Below the pieces are notes generated by a model, which had not been told where the DNA came from, did no database searches, and was given only the letters and a program-made list of their open reading frames with translations. A stretch of DNA of 64,000 nt. Source: Rhineura floridana (lineage: Eukaryota; Chordata; Lepidosauria; Squamata; Rhineuridae). Each line of letters starts with the position of its first letter. Position 1 is the first letter of the stretch. The DNA lies in assembly GCF_030035675.1 (NCBI RefSeq), contig NC_084492.1, positions 25,440,261 through 25,504,260 of the forward strand, given 5' to 3'. The position numbers were made by a program, and so were the translations under genes. Of the stretch, positions 44,402-55,465 are shown one piece after another.

Positions 44402-47400
44402 CTGAAAGGGAAGCCAAGAAGAAACAATGCTGCAGCGGCTTGACGGTGCATTTGCAGAGTCTTGTAAGGTACTTTTCTTATTTATATACCACCTTCCTCA
44501 TGCATAGCGCTTAACAAAGAACAAACGGGGCAGCTCCCTGCCCCGAAGAGCTTTCAAATCAAGAAGGAAACATAAGCAACAAAGGATGGCTTCTGAATTT
44601 CCAGGGGGGGAAGGTTACAGATCAACTGTTCCTCTTCCTTTCAACTTCTCTGCATAATGCTCAGAGGCAGAATTTGCAACTGTTTCAGTTACACGAGGTA
44701 TGGCATTACTGAAGTTGGGACTCAAGTGACATAGTTACAGGTAGTAGCACAATCACTTGCTAAGCATGGAGTACCGTCTGCTTTCATTGCAAGGCTTTAA
44801 GGCAGGAGTGAGGGACCTTTCCTTCCTGCCGAGGGATGCATCCCCCCTGGGGTAATCTGCCAGAGGATGCATGCTGGCAGTGCAAAAGTGCCCAGGCCCA
44901 CTCTTCTCTCTCAGCCACCACTTCTTCTCTCTGCCCCAACACCTAGCAATCCACCCAGTGGTCTGCTGGAAAAAGAACAGATTGCTCTTGCCCAAGTACT
45001 GAACCAACTGCCTGCCCACAGTGGAGGCTGGTGCCCATCGGGACTGGTAAGACCGGGAGGCCCGCAGGAGGTGGAGCCAGAGCCAATCACAGGCAGAGCC
45101 AACTAATCCTAGCTTTGTCCCCATCATCTTCTCTGCTCGTTCTACAAAGGCAATGCTGAGATTAAGGAGGAGGAAGCTGACAGCCAGCCCTATCCCTTGC
45201 ATTGGTTGCAAGAACAAAGGGAGGCTGGTGGAGACTGGCGGGGGACAGACTGAAGTTGGTGGGGCAGTGCCCCACTTGCCCTAATATTGGCCTCTACTTT
45301 CCCCCACCTCACCTCCTTCCATTGCTCTGTTTCAACATTTCCCCCCATATATTCCTCCTCCAACACTCATCTCCCTCTAGGCTCCCTGCCCTCATGAAAT
45401 TGGTTGAGGGATATATGTGGCCCTCAGGCTGCAGGTTGCTCATCCCTGCTCTAAGGCCAATAAACTGAAATCCCACAGAGGGTAGGGCTCGATTTCACAC
45501 AAGCTGCTCAGAGACGTTGGAATTCAGGTGCCATGACTAAAACCCCTAAGTACTGCAAACAGCAACAGACCAGACCTGAGGAGACTTCTTGACATCAGAG
45601 CATGTGTGCCAATTGTCAGCTATGATGGCCATTGCGAGATCGAGAAATAAGGATAGGCAAAAGAACTGCAGGAGTGCAAGGAATGTTCAACAACACTCTC
45701 ACCTTACTATATTGTGAGGTCTTTAGATCATGCTGAATCCAAAAGTTTCCTTTGGATGCACCCTATCGGTATATGTATACTTTGAATTGCTATTCATCAA
45801 TTTCATTTTTATACCAAAATCAGAACTTGGCAGCTCTTAACAGCCTTCCAGGCCTAAACTATATGAACGGCCATTTACTGAAGGAGGAGGTGTGATTCAC
45901 TGTGCAATTTGACGTGACCTATTAATACAACAAATTAGTCTAAGATGTATTCCATGTCGTACCTTTCAGTTTGTCTTCTTTTGTGATAATTTTGAAAACG
46001 TGTTTCATTTCCTGCAGGATGATGCCCGTGATACCAACATAGGAAGGACATTTGGATTTTGTCACTATAAGAAAGAAACCAAATTGTTGGGATTGGACAG
46101 TCAGCTGTAGCATAACAGTCAGTACAATAATTCACCTGCCTGTGTGCTTTCCTTATGTTTGCACTGCAGAATGCAACTGCATACCTAAGTGGCAAGTGCA
46201 GAATGCAATTGCATATGTATGCAGCAAGTGTCATCTACCTAAAGTCAGCATCTATTTATTACAACACTTAGTGGATTTGTGCAAACAAGGAAAATTCAAA
46301 AGTGTATTATTGTTATTCATTACACTTATTAGTTGCTTGTTACTTAAAAGGTCTCCAAGCGACTTACATTTAGAAATGTATACAAAATATAATATACCAC
46401 AGGTGAAAAAATCATATAAAACATTGACATATAACCCCCCCACACACACACACCCTCATTACAGCGATTGGATGCTTTGGCAGCATATCAACAGTAAAGC
46501 AGAGTAATAACTCATGAAGTTTGACCTGGTTTCATAACCTGATATGTAAGTAGCACTTAAACCATAGTTTCCCAGTTTGGACACCATAAGAAACTGAGGT
46601 TTAAAACAAGGTGGGTTAGAAGTGCTAAAGATAGGCACGTGATAGGAGAAGGAAGGGAAGGCAAGCGGGTACACAGTTTATCGGTCCAAGATAGTTTTGA
46701 TGGAATCAGGTCACGGACTCATTAAATAGTGGCCCTGATATATTGAGGAGCCAGTTTTTTAAAAAGTTATTTTTAACAAGTGAGCCCCCACAACAAAATG
46801 TCACAGTGAATCCCTGGTGATTGTAGGTTAATTGAGCTTGTGAGTAAAGGTATGGAAAAAGAAAAAAAGTTAGCTTCAAAGATAGGAGTCCCTGCTTTAT
46901 GATTTTATTTCACGTGCAAAACATTTTTTTTAGTTTTAAACTTTTAAAAGTGCTTTCCCAGCTAGATGAAAAGGTCCCACTTTGCCTTAGGTGTTCATTT
47001 TGTGTTGTTTTACAACTTATACTGTGTTTTATCTGTTTTTATCTGTAAATCACCTTCAGAGGCAAGCACGGAACACAACTCATCATCACAGTCATAATAT
47101 CCAGAATAGATTTCTGGGGACACTTGGGGCTGCAGGGAGAAGGGGAAATCAGTAAAAATTGCTTCTCCTCATCCCCCCATTAACAAATGTCTCCTTCTGG
47201 ATCAAAAGGCCTTGTGCAAAGCCACCAACTGGATACAATCAGGTCTGATCCAGCAGGGCTCTTATGTACATGTCATTTAAACATAAAAAGTACGTTATTT
47301 CCTTTGCAACTATTGGTTTATCATATGCGAATTATGCAGAGTTAATTGATCAATTACTCAATCTACTAAGACTTATTTAAGCGGATGACACTCTACTATA

Positions 47401-50400
47401 TTTAGGATCAGGAGAAAAATACCTGTAACAAGAGCTCCATGAAGATCAGCTTTTAGCAATTTGGTCTGAATCATCTGCGGTTGCCTAATTAAAACAATAT
47501 ATATATATATGCATACATTAAAATTCTTCAAACTGTAAAAAAATGAAGATTAACATTACAATGTCAAGAAATATCAAGCCATTTGCTTTAAACATTTGAA
47601 CAGGATTAAATTAGTTGACTTGAAAATATTGTTTTAAAACAGGCTTGTAAATAAGCCTACAAAGTTACTAGCCTGTAAGGGGCTTGCTAAAAGCAAGGGG
47701 CTGGCAGAGAAGGGACAGACAGTTGAATATCCATGCAGGGTACAGAGAAGTGGGCCTCCCCCCTTGTTTTGTGCTAAAGGTAGAGGAGGGATGGATCACT
47801 CTCTCTCTCCTCCACCAGCCTGTTCATTCACTTGCATGGAATTCCATGCACTTGCCTGCACGTAGCTTTAGTTTGCCTCAGGCGTTATCTAAAAAGAGTA
47901 GGAAACTGGCATTGCCTAGAAAAACAAGTAACATGCCCACACACACACAGCTACCAGACACCACCTTTTATAAAAAAGGCTTTTTAAAGCTAAACAGCAT
48001 ATTGAGTAAAATAACTTTGTACAGCCTTTCTGGATTGTCTCAAAAGAGGCAAGGGAAGCCAGGTTTGAAAATCTCTCACATCAAAAACACAATATATATA
48101 TCCCTGCATGTAGACCTCCTATGGTAGAACTTCTCTTCCCAACACACTAGCATTCCATATCCAAGGAACATGGCATGGGCAAAGTCTTCATCTTTTCAAA
48201 TACACGAAAACACACATAAACACTACAAATGAACACAGAGTTTCAGAGGCAATTAGATATGTCATTAGCTAAACGTTCTGTCCATCATACTTTCACCAGT
48301 ATTTCTATTTGATTTGTGTCAGGTTATGTCTGGCATTGCTGGAGGTATTACTCTCGTTGCAGTATGAACAAGTAGTTAAGAGTTCGAAAGATCAGCGTCC
48401 TGAGATGGTGGTGCTTTTGTCATTGTTCTTCTTGTTAACATACACAATAAAATTAAAACCATTCTGAAATAGGCTACTTCTTTTTGTTTCCCCTGGCCAT
48501 TCTTAACCTTTGTCAGTTTTTCCACTACCACCATACTCTGTATTTTGTAATACCAGTACATAAGAATATAAGAAGGGCCTGTCGGACCAAGCCAGTGGCC
48601 CATCTAGTCCAGCATCTTGTTCTCACAGTGACCAACCAGATGCCCAGGGGAAGCCAGCAGGTAAGACCACTTGTGATTCCCAGCAACTGGCATTCAGAAA
48701 CATATTGCTTCAGACAGTGGAGGCAGAACGCAGCCATCAGGGTTAGTAGCCACTGATAGGCTTATCCTCCACGAATTTGTCTAATCCTCTTTTAAAGCCA
48801 CCCAAGTAGGTTTTCATGGCCCCTGTCATGGGGAAAGTATTCAGACACATGATCCTCCACCGGAAGACTGAAGCCATACAGTTCCAGAAGGCCAATTACA
48901 TCTGGTTCTAATGCAGGGATGGGGAACCTGTGGCTAACACCATCTCCCATCTTCCCTTACCACTGCCCATGCTGGCTGGGGCTGATGGGAGTTATGAGAC
49001 CAACCACATCTGGAGGGCCACAGCTTCCTCATCCCTGAACTAACAGAAGGCCTTCTGTTGGGGAAGAATCCCCTGCCTTCCTGAGAAGTGGCCTCTGATC
49101 ATCACTGCTCCCATCGGTCAATCAAAGTGATCCACCCATGACTTAAGCCCAGTGAACTTACGCCTCTGGCCTGAGTCCATTGCAGAGATCCCTGATGTAT
49201 TGCTTCCACAGCTCATGTAACGGTACAAAGATCTCATACCTGCAGAACGAGTCAAAAGTGTTATTTTAAGTTTTCCCCATAGCGGCTATATTTTTTGAAG
49301 CATCTATTAAATAAATTCTGTTTAGGATTTCAAAAATGCTTTTCCTCCTGATTTTATGAATAGAACGTTACAAGTGGAACCTGAAATGAAATCAGTACGT
49401 GATAAAAAAAAACAACAACAACAGGAGAAAGTCTCAAAATGAGGAAATATTGGATGACGTCTGGGCCTTCTTGTTTGGGAAGGGCTCAGGATAAAGAAAA
49501 CTGCTTAAGATGGCAGTACAATGGCATTGGTTACTTGGAAAGGAAGTTGAGATCGACCCTACAAAAGATGGTAGGCGCTGGTATTGTGAAGCAGTTAAGG
49601 GAGGATTTCTACCATATTTGGTGGAGATGCCACATCATCAGCTTTTGGCATAGGGCGATTAAGAGCTACAATTCCCAGCACGGTTTAACCATCAAGCCCT
49701 CTTCTCAGGGAACTCTGGGAACTGTAGCTCTGTGAGGGGAATAGTGGTCTCCCAAGAACTGTCACCACCCTTCACAAACTACACTTCCCAGCATTCTTTT
49801 GGAAAAGCCATGACTGCTTAAAGTAGAATGGTGCTTTAAACATATGGGGCAGATGGGCTCTTAGTCACGTTCTAATGTTTGGGAATTCTGAATGTTCTCC
49901 CAATGTTCAACAATTCCCTCCCCATCCCACATATGCTCCTCACCCCCCACCAACAGTTCTTCCACAAGATAGGTGAGCCACTGGCACACCGAGTCTACGC
50001 CGAGCTTTAGATTAGGAACGCCAAAGCCAACAGCAAGCTTATACTTTCCCACTTTCCACTACTTTGTGACATTTGAGCCGATACCCAATAACGGCATTAC
50101 ACTGCGGTTGCTTTTTTATTTCATTTTTTTACTGGACTAACACAACCACCTGCCTTTTATATACACTAGGACAGTCTGTGCCGAATTCTACCTCCTGCGG
50201 TGTTGCAAAATACTTCCTTGTTGACTGTTTTATACCAGAAAGTGATCCTGTCTGATGACTGGCACCAGAGTGGAGTGATCCCTTCACACTATAGTTCTTC
50301 CACTTGAAATGACTTCAACTCAAAGGAAAAGTGATTATGCACAAATTTAAAACAAGGCAACTTTTTTTTTTAAATAAGATCACAAACTGCCCTCTAGTGG

Positions 50401-53400
50401 CCAAGTACCATTACAGAATTATTTTGAATAAGCAATGTAGCGCTTTGTATAATCTAGGCAGCTGCCTTATACTGAATCAGACCATTAGTCCATCTCAAAA
50501 CATCAGAGCAGTTTACAACAAATAAGGCGTGTAAAATAAAAATATTAAAAATACAGTAAAAACAAAGGCCCACTACTGCAAAAAGACATTTTCTCAATTG
50601 CCTGCGTAAGCCTGGCAGAACAGATTTTGTGTTTGTGTTAACTTTTGTGAGCTGCCTCTGGGGCCTTTTGGCTGAAAAGTGGCATAGAAAGTAAGTTTAA
50701 CTAATCAACTAACTAAAATATTCACAAGTATTCCGATAAAACTGATTTCCAAGTAAATTTGTTTGCTTATTATATTTAAACCACATTAAATTCACTTTAT
50801 TGGTGTCTCACTTTCCCCAAATCAAGTATCTCCCTTCAATTATTTCATAGAATCTACAAACTATTCTGGAAAATTTTCAATTCAAAAGCTTCTGGAAAAG
50901 CCACATCGTTGCCTGACTATTCAAATTCTTACAAACCAGTCTTGTAAGGGCCAATCTTGCACCCTTACCTCTGGTGTTCTGGTTTAATCTCAAAGAGCTT
51001 CATCTCTCGCCTCTGCTTGGCAGAAAGCCCTTTCCCCTTTCTCTTCTTCTGCCTTTTTCTCCTCTTGTGAAGGTGCTTGAGGATGACAGCTTTTCGGGTT
51101 AAGTGATCTTGGATGGCTTCATCACTCTTCTGGGGCATGCTGCGCTTCAGAAACGCTTTCACAAAGGCCTCCGCTTCCTTCGCTCCTTGAGGCTGCAAAA
51201 AACCCAGAGTTCCTAAAGTCACAGATGCTAAATAGAAGTGAGGCCACCAAAATGAACTTTCAGACATCTTTGCCGTAATTTTAGATCTAAAAGGACCAAC
51301 ACTGGAAATACGAGCCATCATTTCTAGCCTATACATGCTAAGCATGTACTTTTCCATGGATACTAATAGCAAACTCATTCTCCAAGTGCTAATCCTTATG
51401 TAGCCAAAACAGCACCACCCACAAAAAAGGAGGTGGCACATGCTTGGTGAAATCCCTCTCTCTGCCACTTGCAGGAGGTTTGCAGAAGTACAAAAAATCT
51501 TTGCACGGCTGCTGGTGGTGGAAAACCTTATTGGACAAAACACACATACAAGCAAAAAGGAATGGGCATGCTTAGTGGCCACGGAATGCTTGATTGACAG
51601 GAAGAGAAAATGGAATGGAGTATCCTAGCTGATTGATCGGAGCAACCGAACAGGAACATTCTATACTACAACATTTTGTTGCGGATCCCACTTATTTCAT
51701 TTATTTATTTATAAACATACTTATATATCACCCTCTCACAAAACACCAGCATACAAAACATCAGGCGTACAGCAACATAAACCTATCTAAAAGCAATACA
51801 AAACAATTATTAAAATGTCTGGCTACTCAAGAGACATTTTAAACAACTGCATAGGTCTGTCAGCATAAAAAAATGCTGTAAGACTGAAAGTCGTTCTGTA
51901 TAATTCTGTTTTTGCTTTGAACACCCATTCCAGTAGAATAGACGTGTGTGTGTGTGTGTGGGGGGTCAACAGAACATCCTCCCTTTGCAAGATACAGGAC
52001 AGGATACAGCAGAGCGCTTCTCACGTGCAGGTCTTTTACTCGCTTCATCTTAATACATGCTTATCGTTCTACATCCTCCTCTGACAAGCACACTCTGAAT
52101 CAGGGCTTCCTCTTCACACACACATCTGTTTCATGCATTCTAACACACAGAGTGTACCTGGATGTTCAAAAGCGTCGCTGTCTGCTGGGGCAGTTGTCTA
52201 TATAACACACCTGGAAGAGAAAGGAAGAGGTTTCCATGCACCCTTTCCAAATAGAAAATTCACAGAACTCATGTTCAAAACCAAGGAGCAAAATGTAATG
52301 TTCCTGCTACTGAAGCAGACTGGCCTACAAACACAGGCATTTGTTGTTGTACATGGAATCCAGCACACTCTTCCTAATATGTCCCCCATATGTGTATTTT
52401 ACAGCACATATATTGATGTCACACACCCCTCCACACTCATAAATTTACATTTGAGGGAACACTACAGATCTTAAGATTGCCTGTTATTCAGCGTAGCCCA
52501 GATCCTGATGGAAAAGCATTTGCTTACTGGTTGTGTTCATGCCTCACACTAAGCCAAACCATGGTTTAGAGTGAACATGCATGCTCTTGGACAGCAGATT
52601 ACACCTGCTTTGCTCCTCCCCAATCCTTTTAGGTTAGTGAGGCACTGACAGGTAGTCATTCCCTCATATAGGAGAAAAGTACAGCCATGTGCCTCAGGGG
52701 CATCATTAGGACAGGGGGATAAATCGATTCCTTGCTCTTGATGGCCCCAAATGAATCAAGCACTGCCTTATCTCCCTCAGCTCAATGCTGGGTTCTACTT
52801 CTTAAGTCATTCATGTGTGATGGAGCAGGATGTCAACAGACAGACATGATTCATAACCCTCCAAATCCCAAAGGCTTTGGGATGGTAATAATAAATAATA
52901 AGACATACAAGTAGGCTCTGCAACAAAATGGGGGGTGCTCCTGGCCAGGATGGAAGCCAGCCAACCATGCTCTTTTGCAACCATTCCATTCCACTCCATT
53001 CCTCCTCCTCAGTTTTTCACCCTCCACAAGAGATACTCACTGTTTTGTGGCCATCAAACACATTCAGTCTTCACTGGCTGAGTGGGTCTTTCCCTCCCTT
53101 ACATTCACCCCTCCCAAGGTTTGTGTGTGCATGTTTGTACTTCTGTGAAGGTTGGAGTTTCCCCATACCCACCAGTACATCCCTGTTGTGCAAGGATGGT
53201 GCCATTTTGGCCACATCAGGATCCACGCGTGGAGAACTGAGTTCATTGTTAGTACGGGTGGGGACCCTCAAGGGCAACCTGCCAAGAGCCATATGTGGGG
53301 GTCATAGGCAAAAACAGGCAAGGCAGTGGCTGTGACTCTTACTGCAGGCTTATTCCAACCAGATAAAAGTCAGAGCTGTCTACACAGAAACTATGAATAT

Positions 53401-54434
53401 ATCCAAAAAAGATTCATAGGGTCGCCATAAGTTGTAATGGACTTGAAGGTATATAACAACAACCCTCTCTCTCCATCCTGACAAGCAAGAGATATTGACA
53501 CTGTTCAAGGGCAGACTCCACACTGGCAAAAGCACGCCTGGAGGCTGCTGAGCAGGGCCAGTGAGGGGTGTGGCTTGGGAAAAGGGGGTGTGGTTTGGGG
53601 ACGGTCACAAGGGCCATTTAGAAGAGTATGGAGGGCCGCCCCTGGCGTATAAGATGAGACAGATAAAATTGCAAACATTACTTAATCTACAGCCACCAAA
53701 AGCCAACTGTTTTTTTTTAAAGTAAGTCTTATGCTGCATTTAAAAACCAAGACTGTTTTAGTGACTCCCAAGGAGAACAAATAAAACTAAAGAGAAACAA
53801 AGCATATGAGAGTGTCAGAAATCATCCTAGCCTGAGGAAGATGCTTACACCCTCCCCACTGCCAGGTATCTTTGGGGGCCCTGTATCTATTTCCAAAAGA
53901 TTTTTCGTGACAGAGGCTTGTGTCTGGGTTGATATATCCTGAGTTATCTTTCTCTCCCACTTAGCTTGCTTCAGGTCTGAGCCTTGAGGGGATCTGGCCC
54001 TTTATGCCACATTCACATGATCAGCAGACACGTATTAATATTCCTTAAGCGCTCTGCGGTACTCCCAATGAGAAGGTGGGTGAAAAAGTGACAAAAATAG
54101 CTCCGCCTCCTCCCCACTCCTCAAAACGGTGGTTAAAAAAAAGACCGGTTTAGCTAAGGTCCGGCCAGAACGAAAGTCACTCCAGATCAACTGATCCACA
54201 GTAAAGAAATGGGCTTTAACTCTGCATCAAGGGGTGGGTTAAAGTGTGGTTAGCTCCATCCCACTTCTCAAATAGGTAGGATGGGACAGCTTTAATGACT
54301 GCGAGGCCAGAAACGGAGTCACTCCGTATTAGTCAACCTGGAGTAAAGCGGAAAGATGTACCTCCACACAAACAGGAAGGGAGTGAAGTGGTCCGAGGTC
54401 GACCCTAACACTCTCTAAAGCACTTACTCTCCAT
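44265..54434 (-). CDS. POP4: POP4, ribonuclease P/MRP protein subunit p29 (7 coding exons)
   Basis: The protein is a subunit of RNase P, which trims the 5' leader of precursor tRNAs, and of RNase MRP, which acts in rRNA processing. It binds the catalytic RNA in the nucleolus and nucleus. Coding exons on the minus strand are 54434-54428, 52210-52158, 51192-50969, 49239-49162, 47484-47423, 46064-45963 and 44401-44265. They total 663 nt, giving 220 residues plus TAA, the same length as human POP4. All six introns are GT/AG and their phases agree at every junction. Exon 3 carries a Lys/Arg-rich stretch (about residues 60-82), a likely nucleolar signal. Residues about 95-215 form the Sm-like barrel domain typical of the family, with the conserved blocks KCPSYVGITGI and SERSAKKFKGRGTVDL. 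I recognised the family from memory of the vertebrate protein. No frame break was seen, and the introns carry only repeats. Confidence 0.96.
44591..44708 (-). pseudogene. Partial, decayed duplicate of POP4 exon 7 in intron 6
   Basis: The first about 75 bases repeat 44239 onward: the start of the 3'UTR, the stop codon and the last about 15 codons, in the same orientation. The copy still reads EHYAEKLKGRGTVDL then TAA, against ERSAKKFKGRGTVDL in the real exon. Similarity fades toward an AG at 44709-44710. The copy is shorter than the real exon, and from that AG the phase does not fit exon 6. It looks like a local exon duplication that decayed. Confidence 0.75.
44990..45260 (-). mobile_element. 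MITE-K, POP4 intron 6
   Basis: The minus-strand end reads caccagcctccactgtggg, and ctgattggctctggctcc-type words match 60230-60290 and 63225-63270. A second end, ggaggctggtggagac, lies near 45224. Confidence 0.62.
45963..46064 (-). CDS. POP4: POP4 coding exon 6
   Basis: A 102-nt exon with acceptor tttcttatag and donor gtacga. It encodes VTKSKCPSYVGITGIILQE and then a stretch ending in FKIITKEDKLK (residues 142-175). This is the centre of the Sm-like barrel and the most conserved part of the protein. Confidence 0.96.
47195..47275 (+). mobile_element. CR1 LINE 3' fragment, POP4 intron 5
   Basis: Ends tctgatccagcagggctctt then atgtacat, a short and old CR1 terminus. Confidence 0.6.
47423..47484 (-). 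CDS. POP4: POP4 coding exon 5
   Basis: A 62-nt exon between acceptor attag and donor gtattt. It encodes QPQMIQTKLLKADLHGALVT (to residue 141, one base carried over). PQMIQ and LLKADLHGA match the vertebrate protein. The upstream polypyrimidine tract is weak, but the phase fits both neighbours. Confidence 0.93.
48555..48810 (-). mobile_element. CR1 LINE 3' fragment, POP4 intron 4
   Basis: acataagaatataagaaggg, then gtggcccatctagtccagca and tccacgaatttgtctaatcc, matching 35376-35640. Confidence 0.9.
48913..49037. mobile_element. MITE-A palindrome, POP4 intron 4
   Basis: gcagggatggggaacctgtg on the left, and acatctggagggccacagct then tcctcatccctg on the right. It ends about 125 bp from exon 4. 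Confidence 0.8.
49162..49239 (-). CDS. POP4: POP4 coding exon 4
   Basis: A 78-nt exon with acceptor ttctgcag and donor gtaagttc. It encodes RYEIFVPLHELWKQYIRDLC and a short variable tail (residues 95-120 and part of 121). The PLHELWKQYIRDLC block is the family signature at the entry to the Sm-like domain. Confidence 0.95.
49650..49850. mobile_element. MITE-E palindrome, POP4 intron 3
   Basis: gctacaattcccagcacggt, then ctctgggaactgtagctctg, with acaaactacacttcccagca and ggtgctttaaacatatggg on the right. Confidence 0.8.
50459..50496 (-). mobile_element. SINE-C tail fragment in POP4 intron 3
   Basis: Only the CR1-like tail remains: gcagctgccttatactgaat then cagaccattagtccatct, minus strand. 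Confidence 0.7.
50969..51192 (-). CDS. POP4: POP4 coding exon 3
   Basis: A 224-nt exon with acceptor ttttttgcag and donor gtaagg. It encodes residues 21-94 and two bases of Arg95. It holds the AEAFVKAFLKRS block, the Lys/Arg-rich stretch and KGLSAKQRREMKLFEIKPE, all strongly like human POP4. The open frame runs past the acceptor into intron 2, but the residues there do not match POP4, so the exon is taken to start at the AG. Confidence 0.96.
51390..51695 (+). repeat. Unclassified dispersed repeat, copy 2 (POP4 intron 2)
   Basis: Shares ccttatgtagccaaaacagc, catgcttagtggccacggaa and caacattttgttgcggatcc with 7256-7527. It lies in intron 2, directly upstream of exon 3 in gene orientation. Confidence 0.6.
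51700..51830 (-). mobile_element. L2-type LINE tail, POP4 intron 2
   Basis: tttatttatttataaacata, then tatatcaccctctcac and an A-rich stretch ending in taaaatgtctgg. Confidence 0.58.
51943..51961 (+). repeat. (GT)n microsatellite, POP4 intron 2
   Basis: About nine gt units followed by a G run. Confidence 0.9.
52158..52210 (-). CDS. POP4: POP4 coding exon 2
   Basis: A 53-nt exon between a pyrimidine-rich acceptor (ctttctcttccag) and the donor gtacac. It completes codons 3-20 and ends in phase 0. With exon 1 it gives 20 codons ending LLNIQ. This N-terminal segment varies among vertebrates, so the splice sites and phase are the main support. Confidence 0.87.
52545..52640. mobile_element. Fragment of the ctaagccaaaccatg foldback family
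   Basis: cactaagccaaaccatggtt, then ttgctcctccccaatcc, in POP4 intron 1. A relative of 42945-43115. Confidence 0.5.
53410..53465 (+). mobile_element. Bov-B or SINE-S 3' end fragment in POP4 intron 1
   Basis: gattcatagggtcgccataa followed by gttgtaatggacttgaagg. The gttg variant is closer to Bov-B (57850-57990) than to the SINE-S tails. Confidence 0.7.
54428..54434 (-). CDS. POP4: POP4 coding exon 1 (7 nt, start codon)
   Basis: The coding part of exon 1 is only ATGGAGA, followed directly by the donor gtaagtg. It supplies M, E and the first base of a Ser codon. Joined to exon 2 it reads MESVLYRQLP, close to the human start MKSVIYHAL. This agreement decides the start. The 5'UTR continues upstream into the CpG-rich stretch. 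Confidence 0.9.
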
Positions 54435-54705
54435 CTTGCCGGCCGAACTCTCTTCCGCACAAGAGAGACAGGAATACAGCGACGGCAACAACGCAGCTCG
54501 CTCACTCTATCCGACCATATACAAAATGAAGTACGCATGTGCTACTGTCGCTCTCTGGTTGGCTTATAGCGGAAGAGGCCGAAGCACGAACCCGCCCCTT
54601 AGAACAATCTTTTACGTTAAATTCTAAGCCAGCCATAGAGATAGAGCATGAGAAGAAACGTAGATGGGTTCTTTATCTACGCACGCGCAGTTACACCTGA
54701 ATATT
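54435..54705 (-). promoter_or_regulatory. POP4: POP4 promoter and 5'UTR, CpG-rich
   Basis: A CpG-rich stretch next to the start codon with no TATA box. On the minus strand it has a GC box (ggggcggg, 54591-54598), an ETS-like cttccgc, a CCAAC motif, and farther up a GCGCGTGCG-type NRF1-like site (about 54680-54690). This is a housekeeping-type promoter. The transcription start is probably between about 54440 and 54550 but cannot be fixed from sequence. An L2 tail begins directly upstream. Confidence 0.75.
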
Positions 54706-54711
54706 AGGCAG

Positions 54712-55005
54712 GCGCCATCTCTGCTATCTTTTCGGCGCCTTTTGAAGACTTCTTTTTCAACAAGCCTTTTAGGTTGAGAGCTATCCCAGTCTGTGTCAGA
54801 ATTGCTTAATATGTTTTTTAATAATGTTTTTAACCCTTTTTAAAAGTTTTTTTTCTTTTAAAAATTTTTTTAACGCTATTTTGTCTTAATGTATTTTAAG
54901 ATTTGTTTTTATGATATTTTAAAGTGTTTTTAGTGCCTTGTTTGCCTCCCTGGGCTCCTGCTGGGAGGAAGGGCGGGATACAAATTAATTAATTAAATAA
55001 ATAAT
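54712..55005 (+). mobile_element. L2 LINE tail next to the POP4 promoter
   Basis: ggcgccatctctgctatctt, then caacaagccttttaggttga, T-rich blocks, ctgggctcctgctgggagga and a (TTAA)n end. It starts within about 10 bp of the CpG-rich stretch. Confidence 0.82.
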
Positions 55006-55377
55006 ACACCTTTGGCAGAGGAGTTGTGGACAGAAATATGGGGGAAATAGAAAAAAATTGCACTATATTGCTGGGTTGTTGTTATGTAACTGTGAGCCTT
55101 TGCTCCCCCTTCAGTTTGTAACATGGGGGGAAATACCGATGGACTGTGCATTTGCAGCACTTGAAGGCACATAACAGCAAAATAAAAATTGAAAAAAGGC
55201 AGTCACAAGACAGGATGCTTATATGGCGTGTGATAATTCTGTTTCTTCCATCTACGCCAGACCTTTTCCTCACAAAATGAGACCTGAGAAACAAGACGAG
55301 CTCCTGTCTTTGCCTCTACCTGGTTGGGTGGGTGATGGGGACTGCTGTCAAAAACCTTAAACAGCTGCTCCTTTTAG

Positions 55378-55465
55378 GCTGCATTCACACCATACATTTA
55401 TTCCACTATTATTCCACTTTAAACAGACATGGCTTTCCCCAAGAAATCCTGGGAAGTGTTGCTTG
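55378..55465. mobile_element. MITE-E half copy
   Basis: gctgcattcacaccatacat, then ccaagaaatcctgggaagtg. An L2 follows. Confidence 0.6.

Noticed and set aside
50965-51582. 205-codon minus-strand frame as one exon
   Set aside because: Only 50969-51192 resembles POP4. The remainder lies beyond a good acceptor (ttttttgcag) and overlaps a dispersed repeat.
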